Source: Auriscalpium vulgare (lineage: Eukaryota; Basidiomycota; Agaricomycetes; Russulales; Auriscalpiaceae). From it: 64,000 bases of DNA. Of the stretch, positions 30,624-42,728 are shown piece by piece. The stretch covers positions 248,001-312,000 of the forward strand of contig JAHBBC010000001.1 of NCBI GenBank assembly GCA_019915015.1, in the 5' to 3' direction. Both the position numbers and the translations under genes were made by a program. How positions within the stretch are numbered: position 1 is the stretch's first letter; each line of letters opens with the position of its first letter. The notes under the pieces were generated by a model. It saw only the letters and a program-made list of their open reading frames with translations, did not search any database and had not been told where the DNA came from.

Positions 30624-31697
30624 ATGCAGCGTCGACAACGGATGTAAGAGACTAGGACGAGTGATGCGTACGTATATATATGCTAGCCAAAGCAACTGAA
30701 TGACCGGGTGCCACTATCGCTGGAAAATGATAGTCCGTCGACATGGAAGTCTCTGATGGGGGCACGAGCGCATGTCGTCCGAGACGCCCAGAAGACGCCG
30801 GCGCACCATGACGTCGTTTACATGAAACAGTTGTGGTATCATGGTACCACGACCCGGGCTATGCAGGAAAAGCAGAGATACAGGCCTAAGAGAGAGCTCA
30901 GGAACGGGGGTGTTGATGCGTGATGGATCCTTGCCACATTCGCCATGCTCCAGCTGAGTGGCAGGAACAAGCTAGCCTTCCTGGGACGGCCGTTGAAGCG
31001 TTCCCATTGGAGACCATTTGTCGTGTCTGCGGTCTGAGACGCCCACCGGAAGGCTTCGAAGCTTTTTGACTCTTACGCGGAGGCAGCGTGCCGTGTCCTC
31101 GCGTGAAATGAAGAAGAGAGAGATAACGGTGCCGGGTGATTGAACAGCACCGGGTCTTGGAGCCACGAAGAGGAGACGCAACCGTGTTCTCAGTGAGGGA
31201 GATGCTGGCCCGCAGATGAGCGCCGTTGACGTGAAGCGCAAGATTAAGATGACGGGAGAGAAGATTCGAATGAGCGATGGGAGTTTGCGCGTCGCGGCTT
31301 GAGCGTGAAACCGGAGGATGTGAATCATGAAGTACATGGTGGCCGACGAGGTCCCGCTGTTGACTGGCGCCATGGACCGCGACGTCGTCCGCGGCGGCTG
31401 TGAGCGCGCCGAAGGCCCAGCCCAGCACGGGACCGGTGTAGGTGGGAGCGCCAAGCGTAGAGAGTGGGATCCGGCGTAGTGGGTGAAGCCGTTCAGACCC
31501 GCGGGGTGGAAAACAGTCGATAAGATTGGCTGTAGATGATGGAAGAATGATAAAGTCTTTGGACGCAGCCCCGGCTCGTTGAGAGATCGTGACGTTGAAT
31601 AAAAAATGATGTATGTGTCTTGACAATACTGCAGTCTTCCGCCTTCCTTTAAATCCAGTCCACATTATGCATGCGCTATAGGAGACGTGAGCGAAGT
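30624..31697. other. No confident gene
   Basis: Two long overlapping minus-strand frames (30898-31665 and 30972-31454) are open but rich in Ser/Arg/Pro and unrecognised. The stretch near 30985-31010 resembles the upstream region of A1/A4 (GAACGCTTC...GGCCG), suggesting it was part of the family-A duplication unit. Confidence 0.35.
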
Positions 31698-32864
31698 CTA
31701 GCTGAGAAAATGACCGCCAGAACTTACCCGGTGCATACGGTAACTGCTGTACAGCTCTAAATCCACATGCATGTCCTCACACGCGCGCGTCAAATCCTTC
31801 AGGTCCGTCGTGAGGAGCTCCGTTGTCACCGTGACCAGATGCAAGACCGGCAACCCCTGCAGAGCTTTTAGCAGGTACCAAATGGGAGCGCGCCAGACGT
31901 CGTCCTTCGTGGTCGCGTGGTAGCCCACATGACGGAGGGTCTGCGGCAGAACCACATCCTCCGCGGGGCACAGGGCAAACACCAGCGTCTCCAGTCGCAC
32001 AAAGCGAGTGATTACGTCCTGCGAGGGCAGCGTACCGTCAATTAGGAAGAGCGACTTGAGGTTTTCGAGCGCGGGTGTTCTTCTCAATGCGTCCATCCAT
32101 CGCAAATTGCACCAGTCGAAGCCGGAGACCTCGAGATCGCGCAACGCGGACGTGTCTGCTGCCTCCAGTAACCATCTTGCAGTTTCAGGGGATCTTAAGT
32201 TTACCGCAGCGCGCCTAGGTGTCTTCAGCCGTGGCGTACTGTCGGGGACGTCATGCTCGGCATGCGAGTTATATACCTTGAAGGACTGTAGGTCGGGCCA
32301 GAGACAGACGAATGGTACAGCGCATTGAAGGTGGTGGACCCATATGTCTAGATGCTTGAGCTGCAGGCAGAGCCCGCGCATGCGCTCCACTAGGATAATC
32401 GTGTCGGATGGCTCGCCAGTGGCGCAGAGAGAGAGCGCGCTCAGATTCGGACAGAGCGCGAGCAGGGTAAAGGTTTCGTCAATCGTGAAGGGCAAGGTGT
32501 TACCCGCATATCCGTAATGAAAAGCCTCGATGGATCGCACGTACGTCCCGAGAAGTGCATTGTGTCGGAGCGCGTCGAGCAGGGCGGGTTCGACTTTTTC
32601 GGAGTAGATGATGCGGAAGAGGAGTCGCTGGGCGGGAGCTGTCCACGCCTTGCAGACAAGAGCGCAGGCGCGAAGCGTGTTGTAGTCGACCCTGTGGTAG
32701 TGCTGCGAGCTGCGGTAGACCCAGTCGATGACCTCAACGTGGATGTCGTATGGCAGGCTAACCCGGCGCTGGCGCGGCTCAATTGACGACGAAGAGCAAG
32801 GCAGGTGGCGAAGCAGACGTACTTTTTGCCGTAGACGGATGCGAAAGCTCTTGAGCGCGCGCAT
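31698..32864 (-). CDS. F-box/leucine-rich-type protein
   Basis: Single long exon. The start MRALKSFRIRLRQKVR at 32864 is preferred over an in-frame ATG at 33041 because the intervening stretch is Ser/Gly-rich and leader-like. Residues about 37-90 fit an F-box: SLPYDIHVEVIDWVY, then LRACALVCKAW and RLLFRIIY. This motif recruits Skp1 in SCF ubiquitin ligases. The rest is leucine-rich-repeat-like (LTLLALCPNLSALSL, LQLKHLDIWVHHLQ, LKSLFLIDGTLP), as in the many substrate-recognition F-box proteins of mushrooms. The frame ends HRVSSGGHFLS after a GTAAGT, so the last residues may be intronic read-through. It lies between A2 and B1 and has no duplicate in the right arm. Confidence 0.75.
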   Translation of the reverse strand: MRALKSFRIRLRQKVRLLRHLPCSSSSIEPRQRRVSLPYDIHVEVIDWVYRSSQHYHRVDYNTLRACALVCKAWTAPAQRLLFRIIYSEKVEPALLDALRHNALLGTYVRSIEAFHYGYAGNTLPFTIDETFTLLALCPNLSALSLCATGEPSDTIILVERMRGLCLQLKHLDIWVHHLQCAVPFVCLWPDLQSFKVYNSHAEHDVPDSTPRLKTPRRAAVNLRSPETARWLLEAADTSALRDLEVSGFDWCNLRWMDALRRTPALENLKSLFLIDGTLPSQDVITRFVRLETLVFALCPAEDVVLPQTLRHVGYHATTKDDVWRAPIWYLLKALQGLPVLHLVTVTTELLTTDLKDLTRACEDMHVDLELYSSYRMHRVSSGGHFLS

Positions 32865-33601
32865 CGAGCTTGGGTGCACAGCTGGATGGAGGTGAGACGG
32901 TGAGGAGGCCGAAGAGGCAGGTGACAAATGCGGTGTTTGGCCGGTCCCACGGCCCGTTTGGCCGGTTCTGCTCTTCAAGTTCTCTGTCGCTCTTCTTGTC
33001 TCGCCCTTGGACATACCAGCTTGGCCACCCGTCTCTAGCATTCCATCTTACTCTCTCAGGTAGTCGCCTGCTGTGTAGGATCTGGGCATGCGTAGCGAGA
33101 CGCGCAGGTGCCGGTGAGTCCCCCCAACGGCAGCGCCGCGAATCCGCGAATTCTATCCTCAGGAACTATCGCGACAGTCTTCAGTTTCGCACGATTTCCC
33201 CGCTCTGTCTTTCGCCGTCGGCCAGGAGCTCGTCGTGGACCCGCGGACAGGCAGCACCTCGACACGAGGCACACAGCTTAGCAGGCCCGACTTGCCCACC
33301 GGCTTTGCTTTGTCCTCGCGTTGGGCCGTCGGCCGAGCCAGTCGTAGCTACGTGTCACGCAGATACCACCTCGCCCTCTCGGCGTCAGCCACTAGCACTC
33401 CTCGGGATCCTGAACGATGGACTTTTGGGATGGCCTCACAGCAGCATATACATTTTCATCTAGAAACTGATTGTGCATCATCCGAGATCTTAGCTCATTT
33501 CCTCAGGCCTCAAGTCCCGAGGACCATCTCTATGAAATTCCCTTGATTTGTTCTACATCCAAGTATTCTTGGATTTGTTGAAAGTGCCCGTTGGATATTC
33601 A

Positions 33602-35217
33602 TCACTGCCTCTGCCCAGCCTCCGTGGCGGCGGCGGCATGATTGCCCACATTCGTGATTTGCTTCGCCGAGAACAGCTCCAGATCGCGCACAGAGCTGTA
33701 GTCCAGCAGTCCTCGGTACAGGCGGGTCGCACCGATTGTCCTGTACGTGCAACGGGTGAGTGTCACTCATGTGAAGCTGGAGAAGGTGAGGGCGACCTAC
33801 GCGAGGATTGCTGTTGTGCGGGGCGAATCCGTCAGGCGAAGAACCGTGAGGGAGCGAAAATAGGTGCTTACTTGCAGACACAGTGAATGTCTGGAAGAAT
33901 ATATCGCGTCAGTCGAGAAAAACGCACGAAAATGCGTTATGGCTTACGATATTCCAAGGATCTGAGTGAGTATATGCGAATGCCAAAGTTGAGTTGAGTT
34001 GCGAGTCGAACTTGCAGTGCGGAGACCTCACCGTCGATATCGAGGCCATACATAACCTAACGTCTCCTTCAGTACACCAGCATCCAGCGGAGAGGACGTG
34101 ACCCACCATGGGCGGGATGTGCGCGCCCGCCAGCACGACCATCCACACGAAGCCCTAAGAATACAGCAGCCGTTGTCAGAACGACATCAAGCCAGTCGTA
34201 AATGTCCTGATCGCACCTGGTGGTACAAGAGCTCGAAGATACTGCCTTTCTGGCTCATTGTGCGCCAGCGCACGAGGCCGAAGAACATGAGCGCAAGCAA
34301 AACGATGTCCGTGGTGGACATCGCGTACAAAAAGCTGCGCCGGCCGAGCGGGTCGATGATGGCGCAGATGTCGAGAGCGGGATTCCAGACAGCTTTTGAC
34401 TAGCCCAATTATTTTCAGTATGCCGGTGCGGCGGTCAATAGAGCAGAGTAATTGTATTTACCGATATGAGGCCTGAGCGAAGAGTATGATCAGCGATCTG
34501 AGGGGGGATTAATGAGGAAGATTGACATTTAAGGAAGAAGGCGATATTTGCCGTCGTCGCGACGGCAGAGAACACCAACACATATTTGTTCCACTCCCAG
34601 ATGGCTATGCTGTACCCTCGGCGCACAGGTCAGGTAAATCCCAGGTCTGGCACGATATACGCGACGTACATGCGCAGGATAACCAGGATCGATATCAGTA
34701 GGGGCGCAGTGCTGCCCAGAATCTGGATAACACCCGACTGTCAGTACATCACGTTCAGAGCGCAAGAACCGTATGCGCGCACCCAGGCCGTGACCACCCA
34801 CACCTACACGCAAACAAATGAGTTGCCCATCAGAGATTTCGAGAAAATCTCTCACCTTGCAGTTGATCTCGGTGACAGCGTCGAGACCTGCAAGAGTCGC
34901 TAGGACATCGCCAAGAGCACAGAGACGGCAGCCAGTATGCAACATCATCGTCCACTTGAATGGGCGCGCGCGCGTGATGACGCTCCACTCAAAATCAAGG
35001 GTAGTGACGAGGTCCCACCTGCGGTCAAAAGTGCCTGTCGAATGGGAGCGATGAAGAGCCGACCGTTGCGGAAACATACATGTACAGTCCTATAAACAGG
35101 TGGACGAATTTCGTCATAGTCACTAGGATGAAGTCAGTAACGCGTATGGTGCTTTGTATGCTGAGATGACTGACGCTGGTCCTCGAAGACAGTACCCGGG
35201 TCTGTGTGCTTCGGCAT
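33602..35217 (-). CDS. Multi-helix membrane protein, family B (B1)
   Basis: Multi-exon. ATG 35217-35215 (MPKHTDPG), stop at 33602-33604. Recognisable blocks in order: KFVHLFIGLYM, WDLVTTLDFEWSVI, FKWTMMLHTGCRLCALGDVL, LLISILVILRMYVAYI, WNKYVLVFSAVATTANIAFF, AVWNPALDICAIIDPLGRRSF, DIVLLALMFFGLVRWR, GFVWMVVLAGAHIPPM, and a C-terminal RLYRGLLDYSSVRDLELF tail. The W-D-TTLDFEW element is typical of a large mushroom-lineage seven-helix family of unknown function. One concern: after DLGFT the frame meets TGA just before RRGYSIAIWEW, and I found no clean GT-AG intron to remove it. The same TGA is present in B2. So it is either mis-modelled here or non-functional. Confidence 0.6.
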
Positions 35218-36368
35218 CCTAAGACAGTGAAAAGCGAGAAAGAAACCACGGAGAGGCAGGGTGTAGGCAAGCAATGGGCCTTATAAAGGGGACAACACAT
35301 TGCTCGTGAGCGGATGCAAGAAGTGCGATGGTATTCGCCACTGGTCCTCGACGCCGATGCTTCCATATGATTGTTACACAATGCGCGATGACAGATGGCT
35401 GATGTCAGCGAGTCTGAATGAGCGGCAAGCTGTGGATATTGAATGACGAGACTAGAAGAATAAAAGAAGCACGACGTCGACGAATTCAGTGGCAACGCAG
35501 AGGGGCTTGAGCCCGTGTGCACAGGCATACGTACAATTATGTTAGGCGTCCACCGGATGTTACCGACTCAAACTCTCGACGATCGAGTCCGCGCGGGTCA
35601 TAGACCGCCACTTATTGGCTGGAGACACCAACCACATGGGATATCTGAATCAGCAAGAACAATCAGAGAGCTGCCAGTAAGCCACAGTGCGCCGTTGCAA
35701 ACAAGTACATCAGAAACCTACGTATAAGCGTCTTCCAAGAATAAATCTCGCCGCATTTTCAATAGCTCGCTGATGGCCGCAGTTCTGGGAAGCATGAGTT
35801 GTCGAGACGTTGAAGCTAGCTTGAACTTACTTTGTATAGGAGTCGGAGATGGCGCGCAGAGGGCTCCCGTTCCATAGTTCCTAAGCACTGCATCAGTACT
35901 GAGTACAGCGCTTGTGTGGACGCACCGACTTTAGATGAAAAGAGAGAGGTACTTACACGAATGGTCCGGCGCAAGCTTACTACACAGACTCGGATGTGCT
36001 GACCGTGCTTGTAAGTGATGGAATTGAGGCAGAGGGAATTTGTCCAAAAGCAAACCGGACGGTTTAGATCGCTGGCGCCTGATGACAGAGCTCTACGCTG
36101 GGAGAGAGACGTCCCTTGGATGAAGGACTCGGAGCCAGAGCTAGCATCTGCGCGGTGGGCAAAGCTTAGTTCGAGCTGTCAGCGTATATATGTACCATGA
36201 CGCGTCTTCGTTATGATGCTCACGGACACGCCGAGAATCGGAAGGACAAGAGCGATGCAATTCGGAGAGAAATCAGAAGTACTTGGGGGCGTCGTTCGAC
36301 AAGCTATGTAGTGCGCGGCCGGCGTGTATCGGAGTCGGCGTTAGTCGGCGCTGCCGGCCGACGACACC
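35218..36368. other. Spacer between divergent B1 and C1
   Basis: No gene recognised. This bidirectional promoter region is conserved, inverted, in the C2-B2 spacer. Confidence 0.5.
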
Positions 36369-38212
36369 TTGTCGACAACCGCCATGTTCGCAGGCGCCCC
36401 GCGCCTCATACCCCACCCTCACCGCCTCCCTCGTCGCCCACCCACCCTCAGAGCAGCTCGGTGCATCAGTAGTTCGTTGTCCACCATCAGGTTGGCTGCG
36501 ACACGTTACTTATCAAGTCTTGAACCAGATGCGGGATCAACACGCCCCTCCCCTTTGGCGTTCGCCTTCGATATCGTGAGCAGTACACACACCGAAGGAC
36601 GCAATACAGGCTGATATCCATCAGGACGGTGTGTTGCTGCGCGGCGCAACGGTTCTCCCTGAGGCGAAGCGCGCGCTCGCCTCGCTCGATGGCGCCAACG
36701 CACTCGGCGTGTAGGTCCTCTCCTCGCTCGTTGCAAAGACAAGAAACTAACGTGCGTGAAGGAAGATTCCATACATCCTGGTGGGAAATATATTCTGGGA
36801 TATCAGGGGGCAAGGGTGCTCACGCGATGGTTGAAGATGACGAATGGCGGGGGGATGGGGGAGGATGAGCGCAGTGCGCGGTTGACGAAGCAGCTCGGCG
36901 TTCCAGTGCGTGTTTTCTTCTCTTGTTTGGGATCGTTTGTTCTTCCCGAACATTCTATCTGCCTATCGTTGGCTATGTCCCCGCTGCCGTCTCCGGGAAA
37001 CACGCTGACGCTGCCACAGATCACGCCCGCCAACCTCATCCAGGCACACACCATCCTCAAGTCGCACGCCCACGAGTATGCGGACAAGAACGTCCTCGTG
37101 CTCGGTGGGCGCCGCGACGTGCTGCGCAAGGTCGCCGAGGGGTGCGTGTGCGAGTATCCCTCGTAAACTTCGTCAAGCTGATTTGGGGTGCGAAGGTACG
37201 GGTTCAAGAACGTGTACACGACGCTGGACGTCAAGTCGTGGAATCCAAAGTGCGCGTGATTCCGCTTTCTCGACGGATTGCTCCTGACATTCGTCAGTGT
37301 ATGGCCGTTCTACGACCTCACGCCCAGCGAAGTTGCATCCATCAAGGTACCCCTTCCTTCCCATCCCAGTCTACCCTGTCCGACATCCCGCGCAGCCAGC
37401 AGACTTCTCCACGACGCCCGTCGCAGCAATCTTCGTCTTCCACGACCCGCGCAACTGGGCGCTCGATATCCAGATCATGTCCGACGTGATCCTCTCGCGC
37501 GGGCTCATCGGGGCGCCGTACACCAGCCCCGAGGATGGCGAGGACGGTGTGAAGGTCGTGTTCTGTAATCCGGATCTGGTGTGGCGCGGCGGGTTTGAGC
37601 GGTCGAGGTTGGGGCAGGGCGCATTCCGAGAGGCGTTCCAGGCGGTGTTCACGGTGCGCTGGCCATCTAGCTGCTGCCTATCTCAATGCTAATGCCTTTT
37701 CTGACAGGCGCTGACAGGCAAGCCGTACCCGCATGTCCAGTATGGCAAGCCGACGACTGCAACGTACGATTTTGCGCGCGGGGTGCTGCAGCAGCGCATC
37801 AGTGAAGCGTATGGGGAACCTGCGGCGCAGCAGGCGAATTTGTGCGTCCCATCGACTTTTTTCGTCGCTTACGGGAATGCCTGACGATGCTGGCAGGTAC
37901 ATGGTCGGCGGTGCGTCGTCTGCCCCTTCCAGCAGTTCAATCGACTGACATTTCCTGGTCTGGCGCAGATAACCCGGAATCCGGTATGTCCCTCCCTCGT
38001 CACATCGTGCAATTCCTCATCCTGATCGCTCGTATGCAGACATCGCCGGTGCAAACGCCGCGGGCTGGTCGTCCGTGCTCGTCCACACAGGCGTATATGA
38101 CCCCGCGAGCGGCCCGCCAGCACATGCGCCGACACACGAGGCGCCGGACGTCGAGGCGGCGGTGCGGTGGGCGGTGGAGAGGGAGGCGGTCCGTGCGCGC
38201 GCCTCTACTTGA
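36369..38212 (+). CDS. HAD-IIA hydrolase, CECR5/HDHD5-like (C1)
   Basis: Twelve exons: 36369-36575, 36625-36710, 36762-36780, 36837-36905, 37020-37141, 37196-37249, 37298-37346, 37396-37653, 37708-37841, 37897-37910, 37969-37983, 38040-38212. They sum to 400 codons with no stop, giving 399 residues, normal for the family. Motif I is split by intron 1: FAFDI then DGVLLRG (Asp68 nucleophile, Asp70). Motif II is TNGGG near residue 107. Motif IV is MVGDNPESDIAGAN (Asp338, Asp343). The Arg-rich N-terminus (RLIPHPHRLPRRPP) predicts mitochondrial import, as for fungal and animal relatives. Phosphatase-like chemistry is known of the superfamily; the natural substrate is unsettled. It is the only intact copy of three and is divergent from B1. 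Confidence 0.9.
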
Positions 38213-38637
38213 CGTTGCGCACGCGATGGAAGGGCGCGCGCCGACCGTGTCCAGACTGGCCGTCGGTGGCCGAAGCTCGTAAATGGGGACACTTCGGGGA
38301 TGTCGCGGGCTTCGAGCAGGCTGCTCGCTGTCAGATGGCCTCCGTACTCGGCCCTTACACTACCATGTACTTTATGTATGTCTGGATGGAAATACTAGGT
38401 CCAGGGATGCGCCACGTAGCAACGGCGGTGCTGCCAGGGGAATGCCAGGCAATCATTTGAGTGCAACGTGTGCACGTCGGGCGCGTGAAATCTGCAGCGC
38501 TTCTTCACCTTGTCCCCAACCACGATCCTCCCCTGCTGGCCATCGACCTCAGCGCACTCCGTGCGCCCTCGCCCGCCCACCCACCCGCACACCGTGCGTC
38601 GGTGCCCAATTGGACCTTTGGCGCGCCGACCTAGACG
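38213..38637. other. Short intergenic region between C1 and the DUF218 gene
   Basis: No gene seen. Homology to the right arm ends near 38280, so this marks the inner edge of the inverted duplication. Confidence 0.5.
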
Positions 38638-39877
38638 ATGCTGCCGACTCCAATATCCTTCCCCCGGAGGCGCGACCCCCTCTTCGCCTCATCCTACGGA
38701 GCCTCCTATGGCCCACGACGCGGCCTCCTCCGCACGCTGCGCGCCCCCGCGCGCCTCACCAACCTCTCCGCGCTCCTCCTCGCCCTCGCCGCGCTCTTCT
38801 CCGTCGCGCTGCACGCGCGGCGCTACCTCTTTGCCCCGCGCGCATACTCCATCGTCCCGCAGAGCATCAACGCAACACTGCCGTCGACGCGCGAGCGCGA
38901 GGGCCTTGCACGGCTGAGCCATCTGATCATCGTGCCGGCGCATGGGATATGGCTGGGTGCGCGCGAGGAGGAGGCGCTGGACGAGGGGCGCTGGGTGCTC
39001 GCGGCGTACCAGAAGGGGCACGACCGGCCGCGGTCGTTCATGGAGCATGTGAAGCGCGGGTGCGTGTTTTCTGGATGCTGTCGGTGGCGAGGGCTCATCA
39101 GAGGGTTGCAGCGTCGAGCTGATGGTCGAGGACGAGCATTCGCTGCTTGTCTTCAGCGGGTGCGTACTTTGTTTACTTGATCCGCTCATGAGCTGACATT
39201 GGCGTACGCAGTGGGCAGACGTCGCCCGAAGCCGCCTCGAACGAGGCCGAGTCGTACTTCCGCCTCGCCAGCGCTGCCTCCCTCTTCCCCCCTTCCTCCT
39301 CCCTCTCCCCATCCCCACATGCCTCCCGCAACTCCACCTCCCCCACCAAACATACCCTGTCCCCGCTCCAGCGTACGACGACCGAGATCTTTGCGCTCGA
39401 CTCCCTGCAGAATCTGCTCTTCTCGCTCGCGCGCTTCCGCGAGCTCACGGGGCGCTACCCCACCTCGGTCACCGTCGCCGGGTACGAGTTCAAGCGCCGC
39501 CGCTTCGAGCAGCTGCACCGCGCCGCCGTCGGCTGGCCCTGGCACAAGTGGCGCTACTCCGGCATCCCGCTCTCCTCGCAAGTGGAGGAGGCGATCGCGC
39601 ACAGCGGCGAGGTGCGCGCCACCCCTCCCCTTCTCTTTTCCCTTACCGCACGCTGATTCGATCGCGCTCGCAGGTCACGAATTCGTACGAGCCGTTTCTG
39701 AAGGACACGTACGGCTGCCACGGCACGCTGCTCGACAAGCGCCGCGCGCGCAACACCCACGCGCGCGTGCACGCGTACCACCTGTCCGCGCCGGAGATCG
39801 CAGGCCTGCTCGAGTGGTGCCCGTGGCCCCCGCGCAAGCTGTACCGCGGCGCGCTGCCCTGGGATAACTTGAGGTAG
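38638..39877 (+). CDS. DUF218 (YdcF-like) membrane-anchored protein
   Basis: Exons 38638-39059, 39112-39159, 39212-39611 and 39674-39877 give 357 residues. Residues about 41-60 form one transmembrane anchor (LSALLLALAALFSVALHA). The DUF218 fold then shows LIIVPAHGIW, SFMEHVKRG joined by exon 2 to VELMVEDEHSLLVFSGGQT, EAESYFRL, a variable Ser/Pro insert, then TEIFALDSLQNLLFSLARF and TSVTVAGYEFKRRRFEQLH. These are the conserved blocks of the fungal members, including the SGG and FALDS elements expected at the active pocket. Bacterial relatives act in envelope or cofactor biology; the fungal role is unknown. Unique in the window. Confidence 0.88.
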
Positions 39878-40275
39878 CCTGGGGCGCGGGCACGCGGATC
39901 GGTTTCGGGCGCAGTCGGATGGCCCGTGGCTTCGGGGATGGCATCGTGTAGGATAGGGAGGAGGGGGCAAGGGAGCCTCGCAGGGAGCCCAGGCGACGGG
40001 CATGGACATAGCAGGGGAATATCACCCAGGTACTTACATGCAGTCCTCAGTACGCGTCGGACACGCACGACCACAACACATTTGTCGAAAGAGACGTCCA
40101 TCGCTCGCTATTACAGTAGAACTTTCCCGCACGCACGAATTGTACAAGGAGTGGCGAACCCGTCGCCGGCCCCAACCTCCATTCGTATAAAATTAAAAAC
40201 AATCCCTAAGAAGTACACGTCGTAAACATCGTCAAGTCGTAGGCCTGCACGGGCCAGGCCTGTAGAGCCGCATAC
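39878..40275. other. Convergent 3' intergenic region
   Basis: Lies between the ends of the DUF218 gene (+) and the GPCR gene (-). It probably holds both 3' UTRs. No further ORF of note. Confidence 0.5.
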
Positions 40276-42728
40276 CTAGTGCTCCGGGGCATCCGTGTAG
40301 TAGTAATCCATCAGCGCGGTCGGCGTCGCGCTCACGACGCTGCGCTTGCCCTTGGAGCGCGTCGAGTCCTCCCTGTCCAGCTGTTCCTCACGGCCGTGCT
40401 CGCTCCCGCGCGCCTCGGACTGGCCGGCGGCCGGCCCCTTGCCCTTGATCGACAGCGGCGCGATCGACGGGACAGGCGGCGGCGGGACGGCGTGCGTCAC
40501 GGGGAGCACGCCCTCGCGCACCGTGTCCTCGAAGTACAGGTCGTCGACGTCGTCAAAGTCCTCCGTCATCGGCGTGATGTGCGCCGCCGCTCGCCGCGCA
40601 CTGCCCGACGCCGAGTCGGTCGACGCGTCCGGCGAGGACACCCACCGCATCACCGGGGCCGTCAGCGGGACCGCGTCGAACGAGCTCGCGCGCGGCACCG
40701 CGATGCGCAGTCCGTCTTCTGGGGAGGAGAACGGATTCGCGGCGTCCGGGGACGGGGAGCGCGAGTCCGCGGGCGAGGAGAAGGGGTTGGGCGCAGTGGC
40801 GCCGGCTGCAGGCGCCGGGAGCGACTTCTCGTTGCCGCTGTCTTCGTCGAGCGCGCCGGCATAGTAGGGGTCGTCTTTGCCGGCCGCGGCGGTGGTCTCA
40901 ATGAGCTCTGGCTGTGAGATGAGGAATTTGGGAATGACAGAGCGCGGGGGCAGGATGCGACGCGTCGTCACGAAGAGGACAGTGTTGACGAGGCCTAAGC
41001 GTGTACAATATCAGCACAATCCTCCTGACATGGGTTCCAGATGCGGAGACGGACCGAAGAGAAGGTAAATGGTGTCGCTGTAGACAATGGTGGATCAGAG
41101 GCTGGCACCGCGAGATAACGAAGGACGATCACGTACCAGAAGATGGTCACGTCGAAGGGAACATCGTGGCCCGACCAGACAGTGAAACGCGCGACAGCGA
41201 TGGGTAAGATTGTAATGATGTATGCGAACTGTACATTGTGTCAGCATGGCGATCGCGTACTGATGTTGATGTAGATTGAGATACTCACAGGATACCTGTG
41301 GCGTGGACGAATGGTCAATAAGATGCGATTGCACGGAAGGAAGTCGAAGAGACGTACAAGAGCATCTGCTTCGCCAATGTCGAATCAAAATGAGTCTGAC
41401 GTTCCTTCTCCGTGGGGCGAATACGAGATGGAGGACGCGCGAGGATCTTGCCGCGCAGACGGTAGAACACGACCGCGTACAGGAAAAGTGAGAACAACGC
41501 TGACATGAACATCTACATGCCACAGATAATCAGCATCGTTTCGCACAGTTAGCGAATCGGATGCGACGTACGATAAGATAGTCCAGGCTATACAGATGCA
41601 GCAGCAATCAGCGTCACGATGCGAGACGTGTTGATTCAAGGAAAGTACGCACGCGATTCGTTGGACCTTGTACTCCCCAGTAATCCAGCACCACTCGCCC
41701 GAAATACCGTCTATCAGACTATCAGCATACTGTATCCAGTAAAGACAAGTCACCTACAGTAAGGCCCGTACTGGTTCCTGTTGAGGGTCGCAGGGCCAGC
41801 AATGACAATCGCGGCGACGGCAGACCAGCCCCCGAGAAGTGTGCACCACATAATGAGGCGCCTCTTGAGCTGCATTTTTGCGACGAGGGTGAGGAATGTG
41901 TACACCGCGATGATCTGAGAATCCCACGACAGGCGTCACCCTCCAATCTTCGCTAGATCACAAAGAGAACATACGAAGGACCTGTGCAGTAAGGTGTGAA
42001 TTTCACGCTGAATCAATAGAAGCGTACAACTCACCACACTGCGATGCTAACATCAGCCGCATGCTTGATCATACCTAGCGCGACATAACCCATCAATCAT
42101 CGTAGGTAGAAGACGAGGAATATCGGTCTGACGTACCTTGGGCGGTGCAGAGGGTGCCAGCCTCCACGGCCTGGTCGCGTACCCACTGTGCATTCATGAT
42201 GGAGCCGACGGCTAGTGAATTGCATCAGCCACTGACGGCAATCAGGGGAGAGGGCGGCGTGGTGGAAACAGGATGATGGTGGTCGCGTAGCGGTGGGGAA
42301 GGGTATCGCTAATGGCATGAGGTACGGGCGTACCTTGGAGGATGTCCGCAACGAGCAGCGAGATGAAGAACGCTACGATGTTGGTGCGCACGAACATATT
42401 TGGGCTCTTGGCGTGGCGCGTATTGAACGCGGACATCTGGAAGCAATATGTGCGATTGAGCAACCGCAATCATGCTGACAGTCTAGGGAAGAACGCACCG
42501 CGATGGCAGCCAGGAGCCCCATAACAGCAGTGAGGGAGAAGCACGAGGCAACAATCAGGGTCTGTGTGTGGCGATTGTCAGCAAAAAGCCAGGAGGAGAG
42601 AACGCATTGCGACCCACGATAACCCCATGTGACTGCGACACCGTGTAGGTGGTCTTGGTGATGAAGTCGCTCCCGTCAGGGAGCTTGAACGACGTCCCAT
42701 TCGCGGATACGGAGTCGTAATAAGACAT
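40276..42728 (-). CDS. cAMP-receptor-like G-protein-coupled receptor
   Basis: Multi-exon. ATG 42728-42726 (MSYYDSVSANGTSF), stop at 40276-40278. Blocks in order: SQSHGVIVG, LIVASCFSLTAVMGLLAAIA, NIVAFFISLLVADILQ, AVGSIMNAQWV and VEAGTLCTAQ, LKRRLIMWCTLLGGWSAVAA, GISGEWCWITGEYKVQRI, MFMSALFSLFLYAVVFYRLRG, then a cytoplasmic loop, and LLFGLVNTVLFVTTRRILPP. The GEWCWI motif before helix 5 and the DILQ-x3-S-x4-W region match fungal cAR/Git3-type receptors, which couple nutrient cues to heterotrimeric G proteins at the plasma membrane. The long Ser/Asp-rich tail (about 200 residues) offers phosphorylation sites. The ligand is not predictable. Exon limits in the middle were not all fixed. Confidence 0.82.

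Larger units (their letters stand above)
33270..38280. repeat. Left arm of a 5-kb inverted duplication (partner 53390-59525)
   Basis: B1, the B-C spacer and C1 all have reverse-complement counterparts in inverted order (C2, spacer, B2). Similarity covers introns and spacer sequence; for example 36090-36120 matches 56490-56510 inverted. The right arm is longer because of an extra segment at about 55.4-56.3 kb. Confidence 0.9.

Noticed and set aside
30898..31665. A 255-aa minus-strand protein gene
   Set aside because: Ser/Arg/Pro-biased with an equally long overlapping frame, no domain and no splice context; part resembles family-A flanking DNA.
38283..39122. Long overlapping plus-strand ORF over the DUF218 start
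   Set aside because: It is a different frame from the conserved DUF218 blocks and rich in Arg/Pro/Ala, a GC-bias shadow.
40279..40917. Plus-strand 212-aa ORF opposite the GPCR tail
   Set aside because: An Arg/Gly-rich antisense shadow of the receptor's C-terminal coding sequence.
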